Positions 33,301 to 43,178 of a stretch of 64,000 nt of DNA are shown here, in pieces. Under the pieces are notes generated by a model. The model saw only the letters and a program-made list of their open reading frames with translations. It made no database searches and had not been told where the DNA came from. This DNA comes from Paracamarosporium sp. OC-R06-R3 (lineage: Eukaryota > Ascomycota > Dothideomycetes > Pleosporales > Didymosphaeriaceae). Position numbers and translations under genes: made by a program. Numbering within the stretch: position 1 is the stretch's first letter; each line of letters begins with the position of its first letter. Where the stretch lies: NCBI GenBank assembly GCA_019828545.1, contig JACVRA010000367.1, positions 83,649-147,648 of the forward strand, given 5' to 3'.

Positions 33301-34391
33301 TACTCCCAGCATGACCAGGTGAGGAGCATGGTGTTGCGAAGGAGTCAGCGCAGCATGTCGCCTCTGCGACTCAAAGCTTCTGGAGCCACACTACGTACTG
33401 CTAGTACTAGCCGAATGCTCATAGCTAACACGTATGTTGTTAGTCCTTCATACAACAGAGCAGCGGCCAGCCTGGACAACGATTCTAGGGAGTCGACCTA
33501 TCGAACAGAACGAAGGCCAAGCAGTGGGAACACTGCGTGAGCCACAATCTTAGGATTGACGGGCTGTGCCAGTCATCGCGTATCGCGATAGCAGGTTGCT
33601 AGCACGTAGCAAGCGGTTGCCCTGCGCCTGGTGGGTGGAAGGAAGTGGTGTAGCTAAACTAGTGGATGCTGTGGTGTGGTGGAGCCCGCTAGCGCAAACA
33701 CCAGTTCAGGGCGCTCATCTCCATCCTTCGTCGTGGAGCTCATTGTCGGCGATTCGGCAGAGTTGCTGCCTATCGCATAGCGTCAATCGATATGACGTGT
33801 ACGGTATACGATGCCTCTCGGCGTGCATGAGGAGGTGCAGCTGCGACCGGCACTATTGCAGCATTCACGACTCATCCGGTGAACGAAGAGCCGCAAAGTT
33901 GCCCCGAGGGCACGGTTTTGCCAGCAGTTTGTACTGGGAGCAACCCGTTTGCCTTGTTTTACCCTCGTGGCCCCCTTCGCGCCGACGGCTCTGGCCGGTC
34001 AAATCCACCAACATTTTGAGGCTTGCAGCGCCCTGCTCAAGACCCAATGAAATCCTGTTCCTCCCACACAGCTCCCCTGGGACCTACCATGATCGTCTGC
34101 ATCTCTTGCATCTGCATTCGGAACGTTACTATACGGCCGTGACAGACTGTAACACTCTCGCTATGCTTTGAGATCTGATTTCGTTGTACACGTCGAGGAC
34201 GCAATATTGATTGTCTATATCTATGCTGACATTTCCCTTCTGCCTCACATTTAATCTGTCTCAAATTCAGACTTCCTCTTGCCTTGTTTATCATAGCTAT
34301 CACACGGCGCCCTTCTTCCTTCACTTGCCCTGTGAAGCTCCTATGCCTTTTGCTCCTTGATTGGTCTAAACTCAGACATTAACACCATCAC
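30309..34391. other. 4.1-kb gene-poor region
   Basis: No coding gene is supported on either strand; open frames up to about 200 codons (for example 33566-34171) read as non-protein text. It must contain the LCB2 3' UTR and the promoter and leader of the gene at 34392. I see no tandem repeat, no paired long inverted repeat and no RNA gene. It is a fair place to look for lncRNA or decayed repeats. Confidence 0.4.
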
Positions 34392-36734
34392 ATGGATTTC
34401 CCAGGACCCACGCCAGGCCAACATTCCATGGGCCAATCCCGTGGAGGGCACACCATCATGAGACAATATGGATTTCCTGGTACCCAGCAACATCCCGGTT
34501 TGACCGACCAGTTTTTCAAAGAGCAATTGGTCTTGTTCTCCATCCACAAGCCACAGAACGCAAAGTCGTGGGACGATGCTACGCCGCTCCATCATCCTCT
34601 ATCATCATCTGACCTTCAAAAGGCTCTGGCCAAAATGCAACAAAATCCAAGAAATAGCGTCAAGGACACCTTGATGAACCTCAGGTCGGAGTCTGCCCGG
34701 AGGGTGATCGATGCGCTTGTAAAAGAGCAAAACAAAAGACTCTCAGACTCTGATCCAGTTATTAAATGGATCATTGCAGGGATAGATGTGCAGAAAGAAA
34801 TCGTCAAGCAGTGGCCCAGTCAGAAGAAGATCATCAAGAGCATCGAAATCATCCTCAAGACCGAACCTACACCTTTTAACGGGCACGACTTCGATGATGA
34901 TCCTTTTGCTTCCTCACCATTACGCGCGTCTTTTGAGGGTGGCGGGGGTGGTATGAACCATGTCTACCAGAACCCACACCAACGCGGCGCCAACATGATG
35001 CACGCCGAACCTCATCCGCTACCGCCCATTGATGACCGCCCATTCCCACGTCACGGCTATGAGCAAGATCCTATGCCTGTGCGTGAACAGCACCATCCTC
35101 TACCACATCATTCCCAGGCAGAGGCTTTCCACGGTGTGGGTCCTCAAGGAGGTTCTAATCACAATCAAAACCTTCATATGGGTCCTCAACCTGTCCAAAA
35201 TCTTCATGGGCCTGCACATGTCCTAAACCACCACGGAGACGGTCCATCAGGTACGGTAGTACCTCCGCCTCCGCCTCCACATCCACATCCTCCGCACGAC
35301 GTACATAACATAGTACATAAGCCGCAATTTCATGAAAACGGTCCACAAAGTACGGTGATACAACCACCTCCACCGCACGGCGCACCAGGTGCGCAAGTAC
35401 AAATCATTCCACCTCCATTTGACCCTCATCAACAACAGCCAAGAAGTATGCCTGGAGGCTTTCCAGATCCCATGCCTGCACCTCACTTTGTTCCTCCCGA
35501 GGTTGTTGATCCACATTTACTCAAGCACCAAAAATCCAATCCGAAGAGTCTTCGACGTGAATATCAGAAGGGGATCGAGCCTGGGTCTGAGTCTGAAACT
35601 GGAAGCTCTGAGAGTGGCTCCCACTTTAGCTCCAGGTCTGTCGAGGATGGAGCCTATGGATTCATTGAACGTTCCCGCAGCCGCGGTCGAAAGATGAGCA
35701 AGACTAGGCCTCGTGGTCGTAGTGCGCTCAGGAGCCGAAGCAATGATCGAGACCTGATCCCTAAGGTATACATAGTGCGCAAGCCACACGGTCGAAGGCG
35801 AGCTAATGTTGAGGATGCTCACGAAGACATTCACAAGCCTATTACTAGAGACAATTCGCCACGGTCGCCTAGCGCTGCTCTCCCAACACAGCAAATTTTC
35901 AACATTCGCATCGACAACGACAACGACCGTGAACGTGAACGAAAGACTGATCGGGGTAGAGACGTCAATAATACCAAACATGATCCCCAACCCAACAGCG
36001 ATCCAATGTTCTCACCAGGTTTCTCTAACCCAGTGCATGCTAAGCGCGACACTTTTAACACGCATGCCATGTCGCGACACTCATCCGTGGGCGGCAGCGA
36101 CACTGGATCTTCGGTCGTTGATGGCAACTCTTCCGTATATACCACCGACGACAGTGTCTTCTCTCAGCCTGTTCGCCCGCGCATGCCTAGCCGTACTACT
36201 TCTGAGGTAGGCGGAGGACCGCAATTGCGCTCCCGCAATATGCCCGTCCCACACCATGATAGTTTTGTACCTGACCACCATGAGTCTCGTTGGCGACAGA
36301 AGCCACGCTTCTTGGTAGATGACTACCCTCCACACCGCCCCAAAGGTTCTCTCCACGAGGATCATATAGAGCCACACCACGCTACTTCTTACCGACGACC
36401 GTCTATGTCTACTCGTCGCCACAGTGTGCAGATGCCTAATCCCTTCGACCCAAGATACCCAGCTCAGCCTTCGCGATCATACACTGAGGCGTCGCCCCAA
36501 TACGCGTACCCTAGTCAGCCGCCACAACAGCAATACATCATGGACAGCAGACCTGATGCATTCGAGTACCGAGCGATGGCCGATCAGCTAGATGCCATGG
36601 ACTACATCAACCGCTCACGACGCAGTGGTATGCCGCCCAGGCGGAACAGTGTGAGGGGTAGGATGAGCGCCGAGGTGGACGAGTGGGCTTATCGTCCACG
36701 TGGAAGTCTGTACGATGGGTATCGTCATGTCTAA
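34392..36734 (+). CDS. Large disordered His/Pro/Arg-rich protein, unknown
   Basis: Intronless 780-residue protein without a domain I recognise. Residues 35-160 look folded and alpha-helical (DQFFKEQLVLFSIHKPQNAKSWDDATPLHHPL, then VIKWIIAGIDVQKEIVKQWPSQKKI). Residues 170-400 are His/Pro-rich, with PPPPPPHPHPPHD and many HH and HP pairs. Residues 400-480 are Ser/Arg-rich (SRSRGRKMSKTRPRGRSALRSRS), resembling RS or RGR nuclear or RNA-binding tails. A charged stretch RERERKTDRGRD follows. Two late segments repeat MSTRRHSVQMP and MPPRRNSVRGRM, both fitting basophilic kinase sites. Nuclear RNA- or chromatin-related work is a guess from composition only. Confidence 0.75.
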   Translation: MDFPGPTPGQHSMGQSRGGHTIMRQYGFPGTQQHPGLTDQFFKEQLVLFSIHKPQNAKSWDDATPLHHPLSSSDLQKALAKMQQNPRNSVKDTLMNLRSESARRVIDALVKEQNKRLSDSDPVIKWIIAGIDVQKEIVKQWPSQKKIIKSIEIILKTEPTPFNGHDFDDDPFASSPLRASFEGGGGGMNHVYQNPHQRGANMMHAEPHPLPPIDDRPFPRHGYEQDPMPVREQHHPLPHHSQAEAFHGVGPQGGSNHNQNLHMGPQPVQNLHGPAHVLNHHGDGPSGTVVPPPPPPHPHPPHDVHNIVHKPQFHENGPQSTVIQPPPPHGAPGAQVQIIPPPFDPHQQQPRSMPGGFPDPMPAPHFVPPEVVDPHLLKHQKSNPKSLRREYQKGIEPGSESETGSSESGSHFSSRSVEDGAYGFIERSRSRGRKMSKTRPRGRSALRSRSNDRDLIPKVYIVRKPHGRRRANVEDAHEDIHKPITRDNSPRSPSAALPTQQIFNIRIDNDNDRERERKTDRGRDVNNTKHDPQPNSDPMFSPGFSNPVHAKRDTFNTHAMSRHSSVGGSDTGSSVVDGNSSVYTTDDSVFSQPVRPRMPSRTTSEVGGGPQLRSRNMPVPHHDSFVPDHHESRWRQKPRFLVDDYPPHRPKGSLHEDHIEPHHATSYRRPSMSTRRHSVQMPNPFDPRYPAQPSRSYTEASPQYAYPSQPPQQQYIMDSRPDAFEYRAMADQLDAMDYINRSRRSGMPPRRNSVRGRMSAEVDEWAYRPRGSLYDGYRHV

Positions 36735-38680
36735 GCTGTGCCGTTCTTCGCTATCATATACGCTACCTTCCTTAAGATACATGACCTTTCCGCTTCGGTT
36801 TGTTCGACATCTGTTTCATGTATTTCGGATTACAAGATTAAACGGCCAAAGACGGCTTGTGGTACTGGGCTTGGTTGTAACGGTGCGGTTCTGAAGTTTA
36901 AGAGTAAGATAATATGCCCCGGATATTCACCATTTGCAACGGCCGGCACGTTCTCGATTATTTTGAATACCACGGTTGTATTTACTTAACGGCCTAGCCA
37001 AACACCTATGTTTCTATACGTGCACGTGATAATTGCTTCGCTAAATCTATTGAAAGTGAAACGAGCTGTCTCTTTGTGCGCCGTGTCTCTCGAAACATGG
37101 ACCACCACGTCCCCGGCTTATCATTGCCCCCAAACAGTTCTCAATGCTCATAATTCGACTCCACACAAGTAAAATGTTTGCTAGGCACCTCCACACGGAG
37201 AAATTCATTTCCACCCGCTTTCCTCGCCCGCCGACCGCCTACCCACCCAGCCGCCCGGTCCAGGCGTTCACCAACCCATCTCCGGAGTCCGAGCGCTCAA
37301 AACCCATCTACGCCGCAGCCACAACCGTCGCACCGCTCGTTTATCTCGAGACAATCACGCCCGTCGAGAAAAGTGCTCTGTCTCAAGTGCTGATGTGATG
37401 CTCACACACCCCAAGCGTAACGCGGCATTCTCGCAGCCCACCTTCTCGTGTCAGCAAATGCAGCGCTCCAAGCCAGCGTCGCAGGATCCCGCCCGCTTAT
37501 GTCTTCCCGCGAGCGATGTAGGTCTGGTGTATGCTAGGCAGTAGAGAGATGTGTCTCTCAATTGGAAGGTCGTGGTCCCGAGCATTCCGGATAAGTGCTC
37601 ACCTACCGTACCCGTCTAGGTATGCATCTGACCCCAGAGTCCGAACTCCGCCCTGGCACTCCAGACGCACCGATCTCCCCTCAAGTTCCACCATGGCATG
37701 TACGCACGTACCACACGTCTATGTGCGTGGAGTGCGGTCATAGCGTGAGGACTCGTGCTGTGAGGGACTCGATGGTTGTGAAAGGGAAGGGGAAGGGGAA
37801 GGGGAAGGGGAACACATGCCTCCTTGCAGGACGAAAACCACAACTAAGCGAAGCAACACAACATGTGCGCGCGACTCAACAAGACCTCCCACCCCAAGCA
37901 CAACTGCTGTCCACCAGACCACTCCTCGCATGTCTAGCGTCCTAGAAACACACTCCCGCCCCTCTAACTCAAGCCCGCAAGGTGTTGCAAGCAACAAGCC
38001 CAAATCAGACAAAAGTCACACACATGATTATCTACTTTCGCCACCGACAGCCCAAAATGTACATGGCACTGTGTAAGCGGCCCTGCCACGTCACCTCTGC
38101 ACCACGACCGCACGCACTGAAACAAGAAATCATTTCACTACATATCTTATATCTCTGGCCAAGATTTCACGACAGCCGCCTCCCCCTTCGTCACGCAGAT
38201 GGTAAAAAGAAAAAAAAAGAGAAAATGGTGCATCATGCATCCACGCCCCAGCCCTCCCAGAGAAACAACGCACCACTTTATTAAAACAAACATGGTTTAG
38301 ACAGGATGGATATGGTAGTAAGCTTCGCTTGCCACGACAATACAGTGTAAGAACATAGGGTGGTAAGGAAGGAATTACCAATGCCCCATCTTTTGGTAAT
38401 AGTAAAGAAGAAAGGAAAGATTTGCTTACTACCATGGCGAGTTGGAAGCCCCGGCCCAGGCAGGGTATCAAAGAGAAACTTGGGATGAGGCAGCCACTCC
38501 ACCAAGTACGGCTGATGAACAAGTTTGGTCGAAACGTGCGACATGGAGGCAGGTAAAGGAAAAGCATTTTCACAACGCCGTGCATGAATGTGGCGATGTC
38601 CTTCGTCATCAAAGACATACATCCCGTCACTCGACTCCCGCTAGAAAGTCTTTTAATGTCCAAGCGCGAAATTACACAGA
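36735..38680. other. 1.95-kb convergent intergenic region
   Basis: 3' sides of the disordered-protein gene and the G-alpha gene. It contains a purine microsatellite at 37784-37812 and no supported gene. Confidence 0.45.
37784..37812. repeat. (GGGAAG)n microsatellite
   Basis: Almost five perfect tandem copies of a purine hexamer in an intergenic region; likely length-variable. Confidence 0.85.
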
Positions 38681-39947
38681 CTATATCAGACCGCACAATC
38701 TGAGGTTCTCCTGGATTATGATGTCTATATCTTATTAGTAAAGTTCGAGCGGTGATGGAACAAGGAAGCTTACCGTTCACGGCCGCCATGACGAATCGGA
38801 TCTGCATGGTGTCTGTGGCGCATGTGAAATGAGTGTAAATCTGCTTGGTCTCGTGCTGGTTGAGCGATACGAAGCGGTTCAGGATGTAGTCGCAGGCCGC
38901 TGCGTAGTCTGGTCCACCTGTGGGATTGATTAGCATGAACCATCCGACATCAGGAGATCCAAATCGTACCTTCGTAGTCGGGGAAGTAGTTCTTCATGGG
39001 GCTGACAGGCAGCTTCTCCTTGAATCGATCGATCTTGTTCAAGAAAAGAATAATTGATGTCTTTACAAACCACCGCGAGTTGCAGATGGAGTCAAACAAG
39101 GTCAATGCTTCCTGCATACGGTTGACCGTCTCATCTTCAAAGAGCAATTGGTCATACTCTGAGATGGCCACGAGGAAGAGGATGGTTGTGACGTTCTCGA
39201 AGCAGTGTATCCACTTCTTTCTTTCTGATCGCTGACCACCAACATCGAACATGCGGTATGTGAGGTCACCAATGATGAAAGTAGTTTCGGTAATACCGGT
39301 GGTCTTGACACGGGATCGGAGAACGTCTTGGTCGTTAGGAATATAGTCGCCTGCCGCGATACGGTCGATGGAGTCGAAGTAGCTTTGACGGTCAGCATCG
39401 ATCATCAGACGCAGAAGATAAGGATGGGCTTACTATTTGGCAGAGTCGTTGAGCTGGTATTCGCGCGAGCGCTGGAAGCACTGTTGCACACCCGCGTCTT
39501 TCCAGAGCACGGAGATGGCGTTGCCGACCTCGGGCGGTAGGCTGTCGCCTTCAATTTGTGCGGGTTGCATGAAGATAGTCTGAACATGGTATTCGGCGCG
39601 CTGGTCATCGAGAGGAAGCTCGAGCGACTCCATAGCCTCGAGAATGACACGCATTGACTGCACGGTATTGCTGAAGATGATCTCCTTAAACGATTCGCGC
39701 TCGTCGCGCGAGTAGCCGCCCTCGTGGATGAGCTTCATCTGCTTCAGAATCGTCGACTTTCCAGATTCACCAGCACCTGGTCTTGGTTAGCATGCAGGCA
39801 GCCGACGCCGACAAAAGATGGGTACTGACCGAGCAACAGCATCTTGATCTCATTGCGCTGCAGCATCTTATCGCGCTTGAGCTGGTTCTCAATCTCCTCA
39901 TTTCTCTGCTTCCCCTCCTTCTCCTCTGTGCTCATTCCGCAGCCCAT
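38681..39947 (-). CDS. gna-1: Heterotrimeric G protein alpha subunit, group I
   Basis: GTP-binding switch of receptor signalling on the inner plasma membrane; fungal group I members (GNA-1, FadA, MagB, CPG-1) control growth, conidiation, mating and virulence. Five exons on the - strand: 39947-39830, 39776-39434, 39382-38970, 38917-38774 and 38724-38681. They give 353 residues, exactly the family length. N-terminal MGCGMS carries myristoylation (Gly2) and palmitoylation (Cys3) signals. P-loop GAGESGKST starts at residue 40, rebuilt by splicing. [12 protein letters not shown] is switch II, and FLNKIDRF the NKxD base motif. The last exon encodes only [14 protein letters not shown]; Cys350 is the pertussis-toxin site of Gi-type subunits. 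Introns are 51-53 nt except the last. Confidence 0.97.
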
Positions 39948-40019
39948 GGTGACGGTTGGGCAGGGTGTGGTATATTAGGTAGGTAAGATGTTCCGTACGA
40001 AGGCCGGCCGTCACGGAAT

Positions 40020-40213
40020 CTGCGCGCAGACAAAGTCAACAGAGGTTCGAATGGTGGCGCGGCAGGGCAAGGGAGGGTTGCTGCAGCAATGGGCGGTGGT
40101 CGCGGGGCGCAAGCAGCGGGTGAAGGAGCAAGATGGATGTTGCAGCTTCAGGGAGGAGCGAGGCGCGCAGCAGCGGAAGGTGCAGGTGTCAATGGCACGA
40201 GGGCGGGACTCAC
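40020..40213 (-). other. Candidate 5'-UTR intron of the G-alpha gene
   Basis: On the - strand a GTGAGT donor at 40213-40208 faces a CAG acceptor ending at 40020 with a TTGAC-like branch site before it, about 70 bp upstream of the ATG. Only splice signals support it. Confidence 0.3.
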
Positions 40214-40738
40214 GTATTATTACAGGAGACGCGGGTGAAGACTGACAGGCGCTGCGGGAGGAGCGGTGGCGCGCGGGCGATGGATGGCAAGATGATGGAG
40301 AGGGTGCGATGGGTGGGCTCGGCCGGGGCGGCGAAGGTCCGACGGTGGTTGTCGAGGCTGTCGTGGGCTGCGTCGGGGGCCGTTCAGGTGTCGCAACGAA
40401 AGACAGACGCAGCTACGGGGAGAGTGGCACGGCAGGACGTGACAGGAGATGCCGACAGCACGACGAGAGTGCGGATAGGAAAAGAAGGCCTGGGAGCAGG
40501 AGGCTTTTGGGTGTTGCCGAGAAAGGGGAGGGGCCCAGAGCGGCTTAGCGGCGAGCACAGGCTGGCCATGAGCCTTTAGAGCGTTCGCTGGTGCAGTCCG
40601 CCTCCGCCTTTGGACGGCCGCCCAGTGCAGGCATGCCCGCGGATGCACCGCTGATGCTACCTACTACTAATTAACGATGATGCCTCGCTCGCCGTGCTGC
40701 CTCTGCGGCGACGCTCGCTGTGCCCGTCGTCGAACCGC

Positions 40739-40786
40739 CCTCGCCCTCGCCATCGCCGTCGGATCGCCCTCGCCCTCGCCATCCCG
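40739..40786. repeat. Degenerate CTCGCC/ATCGCC tandem tract
   Basis: Imperfect 6-bp units around CTCGCC and ATCGCC repeated about eight times, interrupted by GTCGGA. Low-complexity DNA. Confidence 0.6.
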
Positions 40787-43178
40787 GTGACCAGCCTCTC
40801 GCCGGCTAGCAGCTCTTCTAGAAGCCTTGTCGAAAAGGGGGCTCGCCGGGGCCAGCCAGAAAATCCCAGCGCTGCCTCGCCATCCGTCGTGCGCCGCCGC
40901 TGCTGGTGCCGCTCAAACTTTGGCCAAAGGCACCGCGGCGACGTCGCACTGCCGCTGTTGCCCCGTACCCTGGCTTGGCCTGTCGCTCACGCCAGCCCAG
41001 CCCGGCCTAGCGCCCTCGCTGCAAACTGTCGTCGCAGCTCTAACCACGGCGCCTTCATCTCCTTGATTCATGGTGCTCGCCTCGCCCAATCACCGCCCCC
41101 GACCACCCGGATCCTGCACGCCTTGTTCGTCTTTCCTCCCTCACGCCCCTGATTGCGCGTTCGCCGTCGCCATCGCTATTTCGCCTGCCTTGCTGCTACC
41201 TCCCCCAGGCCCTCATCAGCACCTCACACCATGCCCTTCGCAGCCAACCTCAAGTGAGCACTACTCCAGGTGTACCCCGGACACCCTGCCAGCGTGATCC
41301 TATACAAATCCCTGCATCGAGTCAAACCTACCTCTGGGCGGGTGTTATGAGCAACACGTGATCTCCACCTCATTTCATCATGGCCGTGCACAACATCAAA
41401 CCCAGTGTGCGACTTTGACTCCTCCCACGCTCCACCACAGCTCCACTACGTTGTCAAGGTTGTCAAAACGGTCAACGTATAAAAGGGTATCCTCGTCATT
41501 CTGCACCCTCTTGCACAGGTGTCACTGGGGAACGTTTCAACATTCTCGTCGACTAATCACGACTACTTGGCCAGCATCACTGTTCAGATACGTACGTACA
41601 CAGTACATCAGCAATAAAAAGAAGATCTAGGGATCATCCAAGTATCGCTTGTTCGACACCCTACGATGCTCTACTAAATCGACTTCCACCTTTATGTCTT
41701 ATCCATGCAGCCAGAAGTGAAGCGCTCGGACGCTCTTAATATTCGCGTCGCATAAATTTAAAAAAAAAAGAGTCTCACTAAACGGTCCTAATCCCGCGCT
41801 AAGTTGATAGATCTTGACCAATCATACGCTAGGCGGAACATACTTGCTGTAAAGTCTCATTGCTCACAGCAGTTGGTTGCCTGAGAGCACACAATGATGT
41901 AGTATCCCCCCACCTTGCTCGAAGGTCACATCCCGCTTGAGACATGATTTCGAAGACATATTGGCTATCTTTCATGTCTTGACCCCGCGTTAGGACAAAG
42001 TCTCCAAGTCCGCAAAATCCTTCATCTGCCTACTGAGAACGCACGCCAATTACTCCACATGAGACCTGCAGACTGCATACTATCAATAAGTCACGGACCT
42101 CGAAGCCACTCCTTTGCGACGGGTAGTGGAGGCGTGGCTGTGGCTGTGATGCATGAACTACTGGGGCCTAGGTATACCTACATTACCGTTTCTAGCCACG
42201 CAGAGCATCCTCACCGAAGCACACGATGCAGAGTAGCAACGCCGAAACACCCTACAATATCTGTTTCATGATCAAAACTCCGAACTGCATGTATGAGATG
42301 ATATGTGATCTAGGCTTTATCGATTGTAATATCGAAACCTGCATCCCGGCGCAAGTCTTGTGGCTGAGTGCGTTTTCCGTCCCGCCGGATCGCCATGAGC
42401 CGCAATTTTGACGCTCAGCAGCCTTATGGTGAGCGGAAACGGATCGCGCCGTAGCGTAGCTGACATTGCCCGTCTATGATTTTCTTGTGCGAGCGGGAGG
42501 CAAAGTTGATGATATCAATCAATCTCACGTGCCGTGGAGTTCTACATGCAGCTCGGAAAGCCAGACGGGAAAACCACTGTGCTGTCAACTTGCCAGGGGA
42601 AAAAAGATCGAGAACAAGGCTTCACAGTAACACAGACGTATGCCAAGATCTATTTCCATCACCAGAGTAGAAAATTGGCCATGCATTGCATCTCTTCGTG
42701 CTAATTCGGTAGACACGCGCTTAGACTAAAACCGATGCGGTAAAGCGCCATCTCGAACCGCCAGGAACCCGAATTCGTGCAATCCTAACCACTCTCCTCA
42801 CAGATGCCTTGTGCATCACTCAGTAGCATGTCCCGGGCGCTAGAGATGTCTACGCCAATCCCTTTGAGAAGCTCTGCGAACCGACGCCTCGGCGGCTGCC
42901 CATGCGTGCGTCAGACGCAGCGCTTCGGATGGTGCTGGTACATATTACCAATATACCATCCACTGCCCAGTTTTCCTCTGGATGCATCAAAACGAATTTC
43001 TTGAGACGGGTGCTGTGTGACGAATTTCCTTCAGTCTCTCCTTCAATTTCCTTGTTCCGACGCTGCTGGTTCAGCGCCGCTTTTCAGATGTTACTCTTTT
43101 AGATTCCTTCAGGTCTGTCAATGGTCTCCGCCCCACAGTGCAGAATGTCGCTTACTCTCTCATAGCTTCTGTACAACT

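Larger units (their letters stand above)
39948..43178. other. 3.2-kb region without supported gene
   Basis: Divergent spacer between the G-alpha and CFEM genes. The first 0.7 kb is the likely G-alpha leader, with a possible UTR intron. Around 40690-40800 a CTCGCC/ATCGCC-rich tract occurs. Frames of about 150 codons at 40.1-41.2 kb are Arg/Ser/Pro-rich and domain-free. The segment at 41.6-43.0 kb is more AT-rich and also gene-free. Confidence 0.45.

Noticed and set aside
33566..34171. 201-codon + strand frame upstream of the disordered-protein gene
   Set aside because: Cys/Arg/Trp-rich chance text lacking any motif; more likely leader or promoter.
40694..41152. 152-codon + strand frame before the CFEM gene
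   Set aside because: Arg/Ser/Pro-rich, driven by the CTCGCC-type repeat; no start context or domain.
42690..42780. A functional tRNA-Leu gene
   Set aside because: Only the D-arm folds; acceptor, anticodon and T stems fail. Kept only as a weak finding.
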